From Misgurnus anguillicaudatus (lineage: Eukaryota > Chordata > Actinopteri > Cypriniformes > Cobitidae): a stretch of DNA of 64,000 nt. The notes under the pieces were generated by a model, which had not been told where the DNA came from, searched no databases, and was given only the letters and a program-made list of their open reading frames with translations. Within the stretch, counting starts at the first letter, position 1, and the number at the start of each line of letters is the position of its first letter. A program made the position numbers and the translations under genes. Shown here piece after piece: positions 42,484-54,615 of the stretch. The DNA lies in contig NC_073346.2 of the NCBI RefSeq assembly GCF_027580225.2, positions 682,001 to 746,000 of the forward strand, given 5' to 3'.

Positions 42484-43540
42484 CGTCTGTTTCCGCCCGT
42501 GCAGGACTTTTACAACGCGTCTCATGCAATATCCAATCCTCGTCACATGGTTGTAGTATGTTTTCACTAAATACGACAAAAAATACGTCAAGTCCGACCA
42601 CCCGAAGCATTTGATATTTTGAGCTTTTAACCCGGAGGTGTTTTTTGTTCACAGAAACTATTTAAAAATTTGTATCACTTTCGACCGGTCGGTGTGCTTC
42701 CACTAAACTCTGGACACTAATGAAAGGTAGGTGGACCACAATATATATCTTTTATCTTGATACTGAAACATGGTAATCTAAATCAATGGAGGATATTGTA
42801 TTTAAATAAATCAGCAATTTAAAAAAAACATTGTTACCATGGGTCCGATGTCCATTCCAACTAAAGTCTGATGTCCGTTCCGACTAAAACAGTAAATGTT
42901 CATGGTTTAATTTGAAAGAACTAACAAAATTCTACCTCCTGTTAAAATTTCATGCAAATATTTGATATAATGAGAACGTTATAAGTAGGGCTGGGCAAAA
43001 AAATAGATTTTTCGATTAATCATTTTTTTAAACATGGTCGATTCAGAATCTATTTTTTTCTGCAAACATTGAACATAAGATTAACGTTAATCAAATTACT
43101 AGTCTTCTTCACTAGATTTCACCCTCTTTTTTGCCTTGCGCGATGTTCTCAAGGAGCCTATCATTCTTTCATTCAGTGCTTAAACTGCCCATCTTATGAC
43201 AGCTTTTTCACAAGTTAAATAGGTGTATGAGTTCCATAAAGCATGTTTCAAAAGTTGTTTGTTCGAAATAGCTTGTAGGAAAAGATTGTTACCCATCTCT
43301 AGTAGCTTCTGTTTCAGTGCAGTTCAGATTGAGCCGTTTTGAGCTAGTCATTACATATTTATGAGCTGCTGCTCCTTTGATCATGCCCCACTACTAACGT
43401 CATGTGCCCGTGCGCGTGCATAGTGATATCGTGAGCAGTACAGACCATACTGTGTTATTATTTTATATATTATTATTATTAACAGTTTATGTTGCCAACA
43501 GAAAAATCACGAATAAGTACACTACAGGAGAAGAAGCTCA
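42484..43540. other. unassigned; one hAT-like left end
   Basis: TAGGGCTGGGCAAAAAAATA at 42986 is a typical hAT terminus (followed by GATTTTTCGATTAATC), but no matching right end was found. No supported coding sequence. Confidence 0.35.
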
Positions 43541-44053
43541 TGACACACAATGATTCCAGAGTAAATTGTGATGTAGCAGCGTCAACAATACACTCGTTTT
43601 CCCTGGACAATACTAACATATTCCCGTTATAAAACATTTTCAAACGCATTATTTTCGCAAATTACAGAAATTAAGAACTGGCGGGGGATGTATACTGCTT
43701 GTGGACCGCGTGCTAATTGCTAGAAGCTAGCGGTAGGTCCGGACCATAAAGTTATAGAGGCTCGGGGGTTAGCCTCGTCAGAAAAGCCGGGGCAGTAAGG
43801 CCCGGTCTCGATGTGTCAAACTCATCATGACACACAAAGATTCCAGCGTAAATTGTGATGTAGCAGTTTCAACAATACACTCGTTTTCCCTGGACAATAC
43901 TAACATATTCCCGTTATAAAACATTTTCCAACGCATTATTTTCGCAAATTACAGAAATTAAGACCCGGCGGGGGATGTATACTGCTTGTGGACCGCGTGC
44001 TTATTGCTAGAAGCTAGCGGGAGGTCCGAGGCTCGGGGGTTAGACTCGTCTTG
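43541..44053. repeat. two-copy direct repeat, period 287
   Basis: TGACACACAA(T/A)GATTCCAG to GGCTCGGGGGTTAG is repeated (units from 43541 and 43828). Unit 2 lacks about 15 bp (GACCATAAAGTTATAGA) near its end. Confidence 0.85.
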
Positions 44054-44706
44054 TCGCTTTTTATACACCCAGCTGTTTTTTCTGAATATTTATTTTATAG
44101 TTTTAATTGTTGTAAGGTGTATTAGGTTGTACACACTCTGTAAATATGCTATACCGTACTAAAAAATTTCAATAAATAAAACTTCCGAGGGGGAACAGGA
44201 TCGGCTGCTACACCGGTCTCGGTTAGTTTGGCAAAACACTTTTAGTTTGGCAAAGCACTATTACTTAGTTCTTGTAGAATTGTAAAAAAAGCCGTTAAAT
44301 ATTTTTTGTAACTTTCGAAACCACGCTGTAAACTATGTAGCCTGCAAAAATATCTATATAGCCTAGCTTACTGTCTACAAACAATTTTAACATCAATATA
44401 CATTTAAAAGGTATAATTTACGGGATTAGCATCAATGCATGATCTCTGTTTTGAGATGCTCTAGCATCATAAATGTAGTATTTTGTGACAGAAGATGACA
44501 ACATGCAAAATATAACGTGACTTCTTACCTTTTGTGTTGATATCGATTGCGAATCGAATCCAGTCTATTTCAGATGTGTGAATGATCCATGAAAGTCCAA
44601 TAAAATACATTCAATGATCATTTTTGTCCACAAATGCGTATAATCCGTGAAAGCTACATAGTGTGTTGTTTACATCAGATTTCACATCTTCGACGTCTTG
44701 TCCTCA
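44054..44706. other. unassigned, no supported gene
   Basis: AT-rich with AATAAATAAAA near 44172. No conserved frame or paired termini were recognised. Confidence 0.35.
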
Positions 44707-45240
44707 AGGGATAGTTCGGCCAAAAACGATATTAAACCCATGATTTACTCACCCCCAAGCTGTCCGAGTTGCATACGTCCATCATTTTTCAGACAAACAC
44801 ATTTTCGGATATTTTAGAAAATATTTTAGATTTTTCAGTTGATTAAATGTAATGTTACGGTGTCCACCAATAGTCCACGACCTTCAAGTCCAAAAAAAGT
44901 GCGTCCATCCTTCACAAATTAAATCCAAAAGGCTCTAGGATGATAAACAAAGGTCTTCTGAGGGTAATCCGTGCGGTGTTGTTGTAGAAATATCCATATT
45001 TAAAATTTTATTAACGTAATTAACTACCTTCCGGTAGCGCCGCCATCTTAGACTCATCTGTATTTAGGAGAGAGTATTAGCATAGTGTACGCACTTTTCT
45101 TAGTGACATATAACAAAGAATTCGAAGGGGGGGGGGCACAGAGCAGCAGCAGAGAAACCTCCGTACGCTGCGTAAGCTCTCATCCTGAATGCGGATGAGA
45201 CTAAGATGGCGGCACTACCGGAAGGTAGTTAATTACGTTA
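44707..45240. repeat. dispersed fish repeat ending in an inverted repeat
   Basis: Starts AGGGATAGTTCGGCCAAAAA, then GATTTACTCACCCCCAAGCT, a pattern I recognise from common teleost repeats. Its far part has inverted arms: ACTACCTTCCGGTAGCGCCG (from 45026) and the complement ending GGAAGGTAGT (to about 45230), bracketing about 140 bp. A 10-bp G run lies at 45127. Confidence 0.55.
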
Positions 45241-45330
45241 ACTACTAAGGTAGTTAATTACGTTACTCCCCCCAGTGACTGGAGAGAGAGACGCAAGAGA
45301 GTGACGCAAGAGAGTGGCAACACTGTTATC

Positions 45331-45731
45331 GGAGCTCCGTCGAGTTCATCATCTAAATCTTATTTTCTTACTATCTTGTTCCTATCTATATAATATAACT
45401 TACTAGTTCATCGTAGGAATACTTTACCGTGACGATTATTCAACAGTTTCAATAAGTGAAACGATTTATCACTGGTAAACAGCCAGTATTAGCATATAGC
45501 CCGCTAGCATCAGCAAACGGGGAAACGCTGCTCCGTGCATTGGAGCTCCGTCGAGTTCATCATCTAAATCTTATTTTCTTACTATCTCCTTCCTATCTAT
45601 ATAATATAACGTACTAGTTTATCTTAGGAATACTTTACCGCGACGATTATTGAACAGTATTAATAAGTAAAACGATCTATCACTAGTAAACACCTAGTGT
45701 TAGCATATAGCCCGCTAGCATCAACAAACGT
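45331..45731 (+). promoter_or_regulatory. two tandem L2 5'-UTR monomers, period 211
   Basis: GGAGCTCCGTCGAGTTCATC starts units at 45331 and 45542; both run to GCCCGCTAGCATCA(G/A)CAAACG. Copy B has a single unit. Tandem promoter monomers are known in some LINEs; their use here is inferred. Confidence 0.75.
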
Positions 45732-45772
45732 GCCGGTAACGTTACTGTAAATCTGCCTTCCTTTTCGATCTA

Positions 45773-46848
45773 ATGGCGGACTCATCCGATGTATGTTTTT
45801 CAGACCTTTCCTCACCAGAGCGGGAAGCTGTGGAGGAGTTGTGTCCCGGCATTAGCACCAGGCGGTACAGCGTGCCTCACATCACCCATCACCAACGAGC
45901 GAGCACCCATCTCGATGCAGCTTCACGGACCGCGTTCGGGCGAACGGAGACGCCATCGCCCAGCATGAAAACGGTAAGACTCCGCTTGTCATTGTAACCT
46001 GCACTACTTGCCACATGTACAGTTTAGCTTCTTCCGTCAGCATAGAGGGGTTTACATGTGCTAAGTGTATTGAAGTAGTAAGGCTGACGGAGAAGGTTGC
46101 AGAACTAGAAGCGCGCATCCGAACGCTAGTTGAGGACAGTAAGACAGCTAATGTTAATGTTACAAACACTGTTTCGGGTGCGCCTAGTGTTAAGCGTAAT
46201 ACACATGGCTCGGTTCCGACTTCAGAGTCAAGGCGGCTGACTAACTGGGTGACTGTCAGGCGGCCTAGTCACATTCGGCATCCAAATCACGTTCCTGTTT
46301 TAATATCAAACTGATTTTCTCCACTCAGCAATACACCGGCTGAGACGTCTGTTAAAGGGGCCCTGGTTATTGGAGATTCTATACTCAGGAACGTTGGCAT
46401 TGAGGCACCAGCCACCATAGTTGACTGTATACCGGGAGCCAGAGCGTCTGACATTAGATCCAAACTTAAAGTGCTGGCTAATGCTAACCGTAAGTTTTCT
46501 AAGATTGTTATTCACGCCGGCACGAATGACACCAGACTCCGCCAGTCGGAGATCACCAAAGATACTATTAAAGAGGTGTATGAAATTGCAAAAACAATGT
46601 CAGACAATGTAATTTGCTCTGGTCCCCTCCCCGCCTACCGGGGGGATGAAACTTACAGTAGATTAGTGTCTCTTCATGGCTGGATGTCAAAGTGGTGCCC
46701 TCAGCATAACGTAGGGTTTATAGACAATTGGAAGCATTTCCGGGGAAGACCTGACCTGCTAAAGAGAGATGGCCTTTATCCGTCTCTGGAAGGAAGTGCT
46801 ATACTCTCTAGAAATCTGACCAATAGTCTTACTTTTGATATTGTCTGA
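45773..46848 (+). pseudogene. L2 ORF1, copy C, esterase with His to Tyr change
   Basis: Starts MADSSDVCFSDLSSPEREAV (45773). The frame changes near 45980. It then has CAKC and TEKVAELEARIRTLVEDS in 46015-46314 and a GDS block (IGDSILRN, about 46370) in another frame. 46471-46848 carries VIHAGTNDTRLRQSE and DGLYPSLEGSA. The last block is where copy B has the catalytic His (DGLHPS), so the triad is broken here. Copy C extends about 20 codons past the point where copy B stops, to SLTFDIV. The linker repeat is reduced to one unit (TANVNVTN). Confidence 0.85.
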
Positions 46849-47085
46849 CTATCCAGGGCCCAGGTCAGGAAACAGACAGATCGGCTTACCCATCAGTCTG
46901 TTAGCTGCCTTGACATATTAAGATCACATATATCCCAGCACATAGAGCCTTTTTTAACAGAGTACCAACACATCTCGACTGTGTCTGTTCCTCGAACAAA
47001 TAAATACAGAGCACCGTTTACCTCGTCTCGTACAAATCTTATTAACATAAAATTAGAACACAATACATTAACAGATGAAACTTAA

Positions 47086-50000
47086 ATGTTAAAATTCGGC
47101 CTTCTTAACATTAGATCGCTTACCAATAAAGAACCAATTATCAATGAAATAATTACTGACCAAAACTTAGATGCACTCTGTTTAACAGAAACCTGGCTTA
47201 AAGCAGACAATTACACCAGTTTAAACGAATCCACCCCACAAGACTATTATTATAAACATGTTCCTCGTCTAAAAGGGAGAGGGGGTGGTGTAGCTACAAT
47301 ATACAATAAAATATTCAAAGTAAAACATAAATCCAACCTAAAATTTAATTCGTTTGAAATAATACTGTTAAATATCTAAATAACTGATCGCAACAACAAA
47401 CGGCTTTCGTTCATTTTAGCTACCATATATAGGCCTCCGGGCCACCACACAGATTTTCTTAAAGAAATAGCAGACTTCCTATCTGAGCTTACAGTCACTG
47501 TAGATAAAGCTCTTATCGTTGGTGATTTTAAAATCCATGTGGATAATCCAAAAGATGCATTAGGACGTGCGTTTATGGATGTTCTAAATTCTCTCGGCAT
47601 TAAACAAAACGTGTCGGGGCCCACGCATACTCGTAATCACACACTAGACTTAATTCTGTCACTCGGATTCAATATTAATGACATCGAAATATCACCCCAG
47701 AGCGATGCCGTTTCAGACCATTGCCTTCTGTCATACACAATACTTCTAGATAGGACCACTCAGTCTACAACATGCTACAGATTAGCCAGAACAATAATTT
47801 CCACCACTAAATTTAGCTTTATTAGCACTCTTCCAGACCTGTCTCAAATGAAACATGTAGCAGATAACCGTGAAGATCTAGATATTATAATAGAAAACCT
47901 GAACAACGTCTGATCTAGCACGTTGGATGCCGTTGCTCCCATTCGAAAAAAGAGAATCAAAGAAAAACCGCCAGCTTCATGGTATGACCATCATACTGCA
48001 GCCCTTAAAAAAGTATATAGAAAAATGGAAAGAAACTACCGAAGCACAAAGTTAGAGGTATGGCGTTCAGCATGGAAAGAGAGTGTTCAACACTACAGAC
48101 AGGCTATTAAAACTGCCAGATCTACCTATCTCAGTACGCTTATTAAAGAAAATCATAACAACCCTCGTTTCCTATTTAGCACAGTTGCGAAACTGACTAG
48201 AAACAAAGAACAAACAGAAACCAATAGTAAACTCCAACACAATAGTGATGACTTCATGAACTTCTTTACTAACAAAATTATGTTTATTAGGGAAAACATA
48301 GAAACTACGCAAGCAGCCACCACTCTACCCAATAGTACATTTTCCACTAGATTACCAAACGAACATCTTGAGTCATTTAATCCTACTACAATAGAAGAGC
48401 TCTCTAAACTAGTAACGTCATCCAAATCAACCTCCTGTATACTAGACCCCGATCCCACAAAATTACTAAAAGAGGTATTTCATGTAGTGTCAGACACGGT
48501 ACTTAATATCTTTAACTCATCTCTAGAATTAGGATATGTTCCAACAGCTTTCAAACTAGCAGTTATTAGACTGCTCATTAAAAAACCAAACCTTGACCAG
48601 GGAGATCTTAATAACTTTAGACCAATCTCAAATCTACCTTTTCTTTCTAAAATATTAGAAAAAGTAGTGGCAAGCCAGCTATGCACATTCGTAGAAAATA
48701 ATAATACAAATGAAAAGTTCCAATCAGGATTCAGGCCCCACCATAGCACTGAGACAGCGCTGATTAGAGTTACAATTGCACTCGTATTTACTTCCGATAG
48801 GGGTGAAATCTCAATCGTTATATTTGTAGACCTTAGTGGTGACTTTGACACAATAGATCACACATTGTTACTCTATAGACTATTAAACTATGTTGGCATC
48901 AGTGGTCAGGCGTTAGCCTGGTTCAGATCGTATCTAACCAATCGATATCACTTTGTTTATGTAAATGAGGAAGAGTCATATCACTCCCCCGTTAAATACG
49001 GCGTACCTCAGGGATCAGTTCTAGGCCCTATCCTATTCTCGTTATATATGTTACCTCTAGGAGACATTATCAGGAAACATAACATAAGTTTTCACTGCTA
49101 TGCGGATGATACCCAGCTCTACATCTCGTCGCATCCTAGCGAAACCCAACAGACTGCATTAGTGATATTAGGGACTGGATGGCACATAACTTTCTTATGC
49201 TAAACTCCAATAAGACAGAGATACTTATTATTGAACCGAATCGCTACAAACATAATATGTCAGATTTAGTGATGAGCGAGTCACTCGAAACTCGGATCAT
49301 TTAACCCGATCCCTAAAATGACTCGAGAACCATGAGTCCTAGTGACCATTAACCCGAGTCAGTTGAGTCCTCTCAGATTTTGCATTAAAAATGAGAAATT
49401 GTATCAAACACAAAGCTCTTCAAATGTTTACAACAGAATTACAACAAATAACTCTACATAAGCTGCCATAGGTTCTATAACTTGCAACAACGAGTTAATT
49501 TACATCACCAAATGTCGACTGGGGGTACCGAGTGAGCCAAAAGCTGCTATTCCGGATCGTAATTTCCTGCAGCTCCGAGTCCGAGTACAAAGGGATGGGT
49601 GCACGCGACAATGAGTTGGTCGGCGGCTCGGGGATTCACACAGAGAGTGACTCGACTCATAGAGCTTGAATCCTGGACTAGGAGATTAACGAGCCTTGCT
49701 CGTGTTATTAACCCACTGACTCATGTAGGGTAATCTGTTGCAATATTTGACTGGCACAATGTTTTGGGTAGAAGCTGCAAATGTTTAAAAATTTTAAATC
49801 CAAGGACTGCTGCAGCAGTGCTGCTGGAAAGATCCGCCACAGACGGACGTACACGGCTCCTCTTGTTGACTGAGTCACTCAGAGTGACGCGAGTGGTTCA
49901 CTCACAGGACCCGTGCAGGAGCGGGCGAGCGGCTCTGTCTGGGACTCACTCACAAGATCATGTTCTTGCGCGGATGAGTGACTGTGTGGCTGCATTAACC

Positions 50001-51046
50001 GAAGCCTATCGTGGATCTTTTAAGTCAATCTGAAACAGGACACATTCCTTTCACATCCAAGTCAACAAAGCCTGACATCTTCTAAACGTGGTGTTGATAT
50101 ATTTGTCATTATGAAATGAAACTAAACACACCAAACTTTTTACAATTATGTTATTGATAATGTTACCACGGACATGCATGTTTTTTACGAGTTCCTCAGC
50201 GCTTTTTTGCGAGCAGAGGAGTCGTAGACTCATAGCTGCATACGTGATCTGAGTTGCTTGGTTGGCATTAGTATGACTTAGCGATTGGAATTGGAAGTGA
50301 CTCGAGTGACTCGCACAACCCGGATCATATTAGTGAGTGACTCAGAATAACCCGAATCCTTAAAAAGATCCGGGTTGACCATCACTAGTCAGATTACAAG
50401 TTGCCCATAGATGGCTGCACGGTGGTGCCATCTTCCACGGTTAAGAATTTAGGCGTAATGTTCGACAGCAATCTATCTTTCGATAGTCATATCGCCAACG
50501 TCTGCCGCACAGCATTCTTCCATCTTAGAAATATCTCAAAAATACGCCATATGCTGTCTGCATCAGACGCAGAAAAGCTTATCCATGCTTTTATGACCTC
50601 TAGAATAGACTATTGTAACTCGTTACTCGGGGATGCCATGCAAATCAGGTAAACAAGCTACAGCTGGTTCAAAACGCAAGAGTGCTTACTCGATCTAAAA
50701 AGTATGACCACATCAGTCCAATTCTGGCATCTTTACACTAGCTACCAGTTAAATATAGCATACAATTTAAAATATTACTAATCACCTACAAAGCCTTAAA
50801 TGGCCTAGCGCCCTCGTATATTAAAGAACTACTATCAGAATACAATCCATCACGTAAACTGCGCTCACAAAATTCTGGTCACTTAATTATCTCTAGAATA
50901 TCAAAAGTGTCTAAAGGTGGTAGATCCTTTTCCTACTTGGCCCCTAAGCTCTGGAATGATTTACCAAATAATGTTCGAGCATCAGACACAGTCGATCAAT
51001 TTAAATCTAAACTTAAGACATTCTTCTTTACCAAAGCATTCACATA
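47086..51046 (+). pseudogene. L2 ORF2, copy C: endonuclease + RT, disrupted
   Basis: Starts MLKFGLLNIRSLTNKEPIIN (47086), then LTETWLK and [11 protein letters not shown] stop follows at 47377. Further endonuclease sequence includes [10 protein letters not shown] and GDFKIHVDN, where Lys replaces the Asn of the GDFN motif seen in copy D, and SDHCLLSY. RT (47923-49203): [28 protein letters not shown] and [11 protein letters not shown] small deletion follows near 49150, then the hAT at 49267-50387. The C-terminal part has [13 protein letters not shown] and [11 protein letters not shown] (50401-50652) and ends near 51046 with several frame changes. Confidence 0.86.
49267..50387. mobile_element. 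non-autonomous hAT element, TSD gtcagatt
   Basis: TAGTGATGAGCGAGTCACTC ... GGGTTGACCATCACTA with an exact 8-bp duplication GTCAGATT at 49259-49266 and 50388-50395. The uninterrupted L2 sequence (ATGTCAGATTACAAGTT) is visible in copies A, B and D. GAGTGACTCG words are frequent. Non-coding. Confidence 0.94.
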
Positions 51047-51183
51047 AAATGTCCAGTAAATGTACTTTTCCCGCAGTAGTTAGTTTGTCTAGAACAAAAG
51101 CACTCACATACCTCATATGGGTAATATACTATTGCCGCAATAGTTAGCCTGTCTGGAACCGAGCTGACTTGAATCACTATAAT

Positions 51184-51394
51184 CAGTGCCGGGCTAAGCC
51201 TTTGTGAGGCCCTGGGCTAACGCTGGTTTGAGGCCCCCCCAATATACACTGAAAAAAATAAAGGCTGGATTTACTAAGTGCCCCATTGCGTAAATTTTTC
51301 TAGTAAAACTTACTAAAAAAGGGGACGCAAAAACGATGCACTGTCTATATTTTTTATTAAATCCAGTGTTTTTTTACAGCGTATGTGCAACATT
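51184..51394. mobile_element. left end of a hAT-like element
   Basis: CAGTGCCGGGCTAAGCC replaces the last part of the L2 3' UTR, followed by GAGGCCC repeats. A matching right end was not found, so the host element of the tandem array is undefined. Confidence 0.45.
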
Positions 51395-52096
51395 AAATGG
51401 CTAAAATTATTTAAATAAATTAAACAATATTATCAAATTATTTTACAATCAGAAATAGCCCAGAAAATAACATTTATTTAATAAAACTTACAACAAAAAG
51501 TGCTTCTTTCTGCTCTTCTTTAAAGAGAATTCTTCAATTAAATCATTAAAATCAAGTTGACGCAAAAGTAGGCTGAAATTATTTAAATAAATTAAACAAT
51601 ATTATCAAGTAATAATTTTACAATCAGAAACAGCCCAGAAAATAACATTTATTAAATGCAACTCACAACTAAAAGTGCTTCTGTCTGTTCTTCTTTAAAT
51701 ATAATTCCTCAATTAAATTATTAAAATCAAGTTGACGCAAAAGAAGGCTGAAATTATTTAAATAAATTAAACAATATTATCAAGTAATAATTTTACAATC
51801 AGAAACAGCCCAGAAAATAACATTTATTAAATGCAACTCACAACTAAAAGTGCTTCTGTCTGTTCTTCTTTAAATATAATTCCTCAATTAAATTATTAAA
51901 ATCAAGTTGACGCAAAAGTAGGCTGAAATTATTTAAATAAATTAAACAATATTATCAAGTAATAATTTTACAATCAGAAACAGCCCAGAAAATAACATTT
52001 ATTAAATGCAACTCACAACTAAAAGTGCTTCTGTCTGTTCTTCTTTAAATATAATTCCTCAATTAAATTATTAAAATCAAGTTTACGCAAAAGTAG
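51395..52096. repeat. about 175-bp tandem array, four units (fifth at 55207-55370)
   Basis: AAATTATTTAAATAAATTAA recurs at 51404, 51576, 51751 and 51926 (periods 172, 175 and 175). Units 2-4 are almost identical; unit 1 and the fifth unit at 55207-55370 are more diverged. The hAT at 52097-55206 splits the array between units 4 and 5. Confidence 0.9.
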
Positions 52097-53080
52097 TAGA
52101 GCCCAGAATTCTCAGCCTGAGTCCGAACTTTTTAATTCTCCCCATTAGGAATCTGTTTCCGCAGATATAGTTACTGCATAGAGTAGAAGTCTGTGCTGTC
52201 TGCAGTGAGGTTTTTATGAGAGCAGCACAAACTTTTTAATAGTCTATTTAATATGTAAAACTTGAATTTGAAATAAAACTTACTGCGGAGAAGTTAATGA
52301 GATCTCTATCGTCTCTCTTGCAACGTGACGCGACAATTATTTATTATTTCAAATCCGTTTACAAGATAAATATATATACATTGTGTTGTTAAACTGATGA
52401 AATTATCTTGCTTTATACGCTACATTCATTATAAGAAGCCTTTTCTTTTTACTGTTACACTGTAGACAGTAATATATGTATATTATATAAAACTCTATGG
52501 TCGTGAAAGCACATTATCCATTTTCTGTTGGTTCATGTTGGTCTAGTTTAATTCAGTGTAATCCTTTAATAAAATGTATAATATGTTATAAAATATTTTA
52601 TTTTTTGTAATATTCACAGCGCACATTCTCTCAGATCGTTTTAAAACATTTTAAATCATTCTGCAAAATTCCGCATAGATTTTGCAAAAGAAATCCGCAG
52701 AAATAGCAAAAAATAACTGCTTACACAGCTTGTACAGCTGTACTCTTGCAGCAATTAAAGCAGTTCAGTTTTGTTTTAAATTGCAAAATAGTTATATTTC
52801 TTTTTTATTTACATTTTAGAGCAGTTTTTGTTTGTTAAATTTTTATGATAACTAGTGGTTAGCGGCCGACAGCAAGTTGATGACATGTTTGATGAATTGA
52901 GCCTCTCAAATCAACACTTCACTTGCCTATAATAACAACTATTTAAAATAAATATTTTCAGCATATCACAATGTTAGTTTAAACGTTTATTATCAACACA
53001 TACTATTTTTAAAACGCGAAGGCGGGTGCAGAAATAAAAAAATAAAAAGGGCTATACAAAAAGAAACGAAATAAATAACA

Positions 53081-54615
53081 CAGTCTCACCCCATGTCAGG
53101 GGTGCTGTAAAGGGGGGGTAAACAATGATGATTCTCGGGGCCCACGAGTAAGAGGGGGCCCAGAGAAGCCCCCAAAATTGTGGTGATAAAAAAATTTAAT
53201 AGTAAAAATTATTAACTTTAAATTATTCTATTTGCTGTTTCCTGGTATCAAAAAATGTATTTGTTTAGGAAACACAAATGTCTGTGGGCCCCTTTCCCCC
53301 CTCTCAATTGTCATAAAATGGTTCAGTCCGCCCAAATTGTATAATCCAGGCAACAAAGCTTGACTTCACTTATAGCCGGCAGAATATCAACTTGACTGAC
53401 AAGGAAGTGAAAATGCCTCAAAAATCTGAAATTCAAAACGGAAAGAGAAAAAAATAAGACGTGAAAGAGGCAAAGGGTTCGACATTATGTTACCAAGGTG
53501 GGTTTGTAAGTAGGCCTAAATTGTTAGTGGACCGCCCGTCAGTGACAATGATCGTAGCCTACGGCACTTTTCTGTGCTAACGCGCACGCTTTGTACACGA
53601 GGCCCCAGGTCTCTACGGTAGCATTTTTCGACAAGTAAGCACGTTTATTTATGCACATTATTTATTTAGACAAAGTTATTGACTATGCAAATTTCAAACG
53701 GTCAAAATGATGCCTTGTTCGTTCTAGTGTTAAAGATAATTATCACACTGCAAAAAATGATTTTCAAGCAAAAATTCTTAGTATTTTTGTCTTGTTTTCA
53801 GTAAAAATATCTAAAAATTTCTTAAATAAAGATGCTTTTTCATGATGAGCAAAACGACCCAACAAAATAAGTCTAGTTTTTAGACCAAAAATATTACATT
53901 TAAGGGATTATGTGCATAATACAAGCAAAAAAATCTGCCAATGGAGTAAGCAAAAAAATCTTGAACATTTTTCTTAAACACTAAATTCAAGTAAAATTTT
54001 CTCACCCCATTGGTAGTCAAAATACCATAAAAGCGCATGATTTTATGTAAATTAATATGAAAAAAGTCTCAGCTGTGTTGGGGGCCCTGTCAAGATTCTT
54101 TTCATGGGGCCCAATTTCCTTAGCAGCGCCCCTGCCCCATGTCGTCAATATTTGATGACACTTGACCATTCGTCAATATGTGACGCGGAGGGTATACCTT
54201 TCGCGTCATTTTTTGACGAACTGGGGACTTCAATACTATTACGTCCGTTGCATTCTCTTCTCCTATTTTCTTACCATTTTCGCGTCGGTTTAGGGTTAGA
54301 TTACGCAAAATTAAACAGTGTACGCGAAATTAAACAGTGTACGCGAAATTAAACAGTTGTCACCTGGCGTTGGGGTTAGAAACAGTTGTCACCTGGCGTT
54401 GGGGTTAGAGTTAGGTTTGGGTAGGGATGTCATAATGTAAATCTAACCCTAAACCGACGCGAAAATGGTAAGAAAATAGGAGAAGAGAATGCAACGGACG
54501 TAATAGTATTGAAGTCCCCAGTTCGTCAAAAAATGACGCGAAAGATATACCCTCCGCGTCACATATTGACGAATGGTCAAGTGTCGTCAAATTTTGACGA
54601 CATGGGGTGAGACTG
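53081..54615. mobile_element. foldback element, about 176-bp near-perfect inverted arms
   Basis: Left arm 53081-53096 plus 54143-54303, right arm about 54436-54615, from CAGTCTCACCCCATGT to its complement. The arms differ at about three positions. The core has short direct repeats (CAGTGTACGCGAAATTAAA and CAGTTGTCACCTGGCGTTGG, each repeated). The left arm is split by a hAT. No coding sequence. Confidence 0.88.
53097..54134. mobile_element. non-autonomous hAT element, TSD ccccatgt
   Basis: CAGGGGTGCTGTAAAGGGG ... CCTTAGCAGCGCCCCTG with an exact 8-bp duplication CCCCATGT at 53089-53096 and 54135-54142. The intact right arm of the foldback element shows the empty site. Confidence 0.94.

Larger units (their letters stand above)
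45331..51183 (+). mobile_element. L2/CR1-type LINE, copy C, nearly full length
   Basis: Plus-strand L2 with two 5' UTR units, ORF1 (45773-46848), ORF2 (47086-51046) and a 3' UTR to about 51183 (GTTAGCCTGTCTGGAACCGA matches the UTR of B and D). The 3' terminal ~270 bp are replaced by another element at 51184. Interrupted by a hAT at 49267. Multiple stops; inactive. Confidence 0.88.

Noticed and set aside
42640..42730. Possible host first exon: ATGAAAG followed by GTAGGTGG (splice-donor-like) near 42720
   Set aside because: Only a two-codon frame, no promoter support and no downstream exon recognised; too little to claim a gene.
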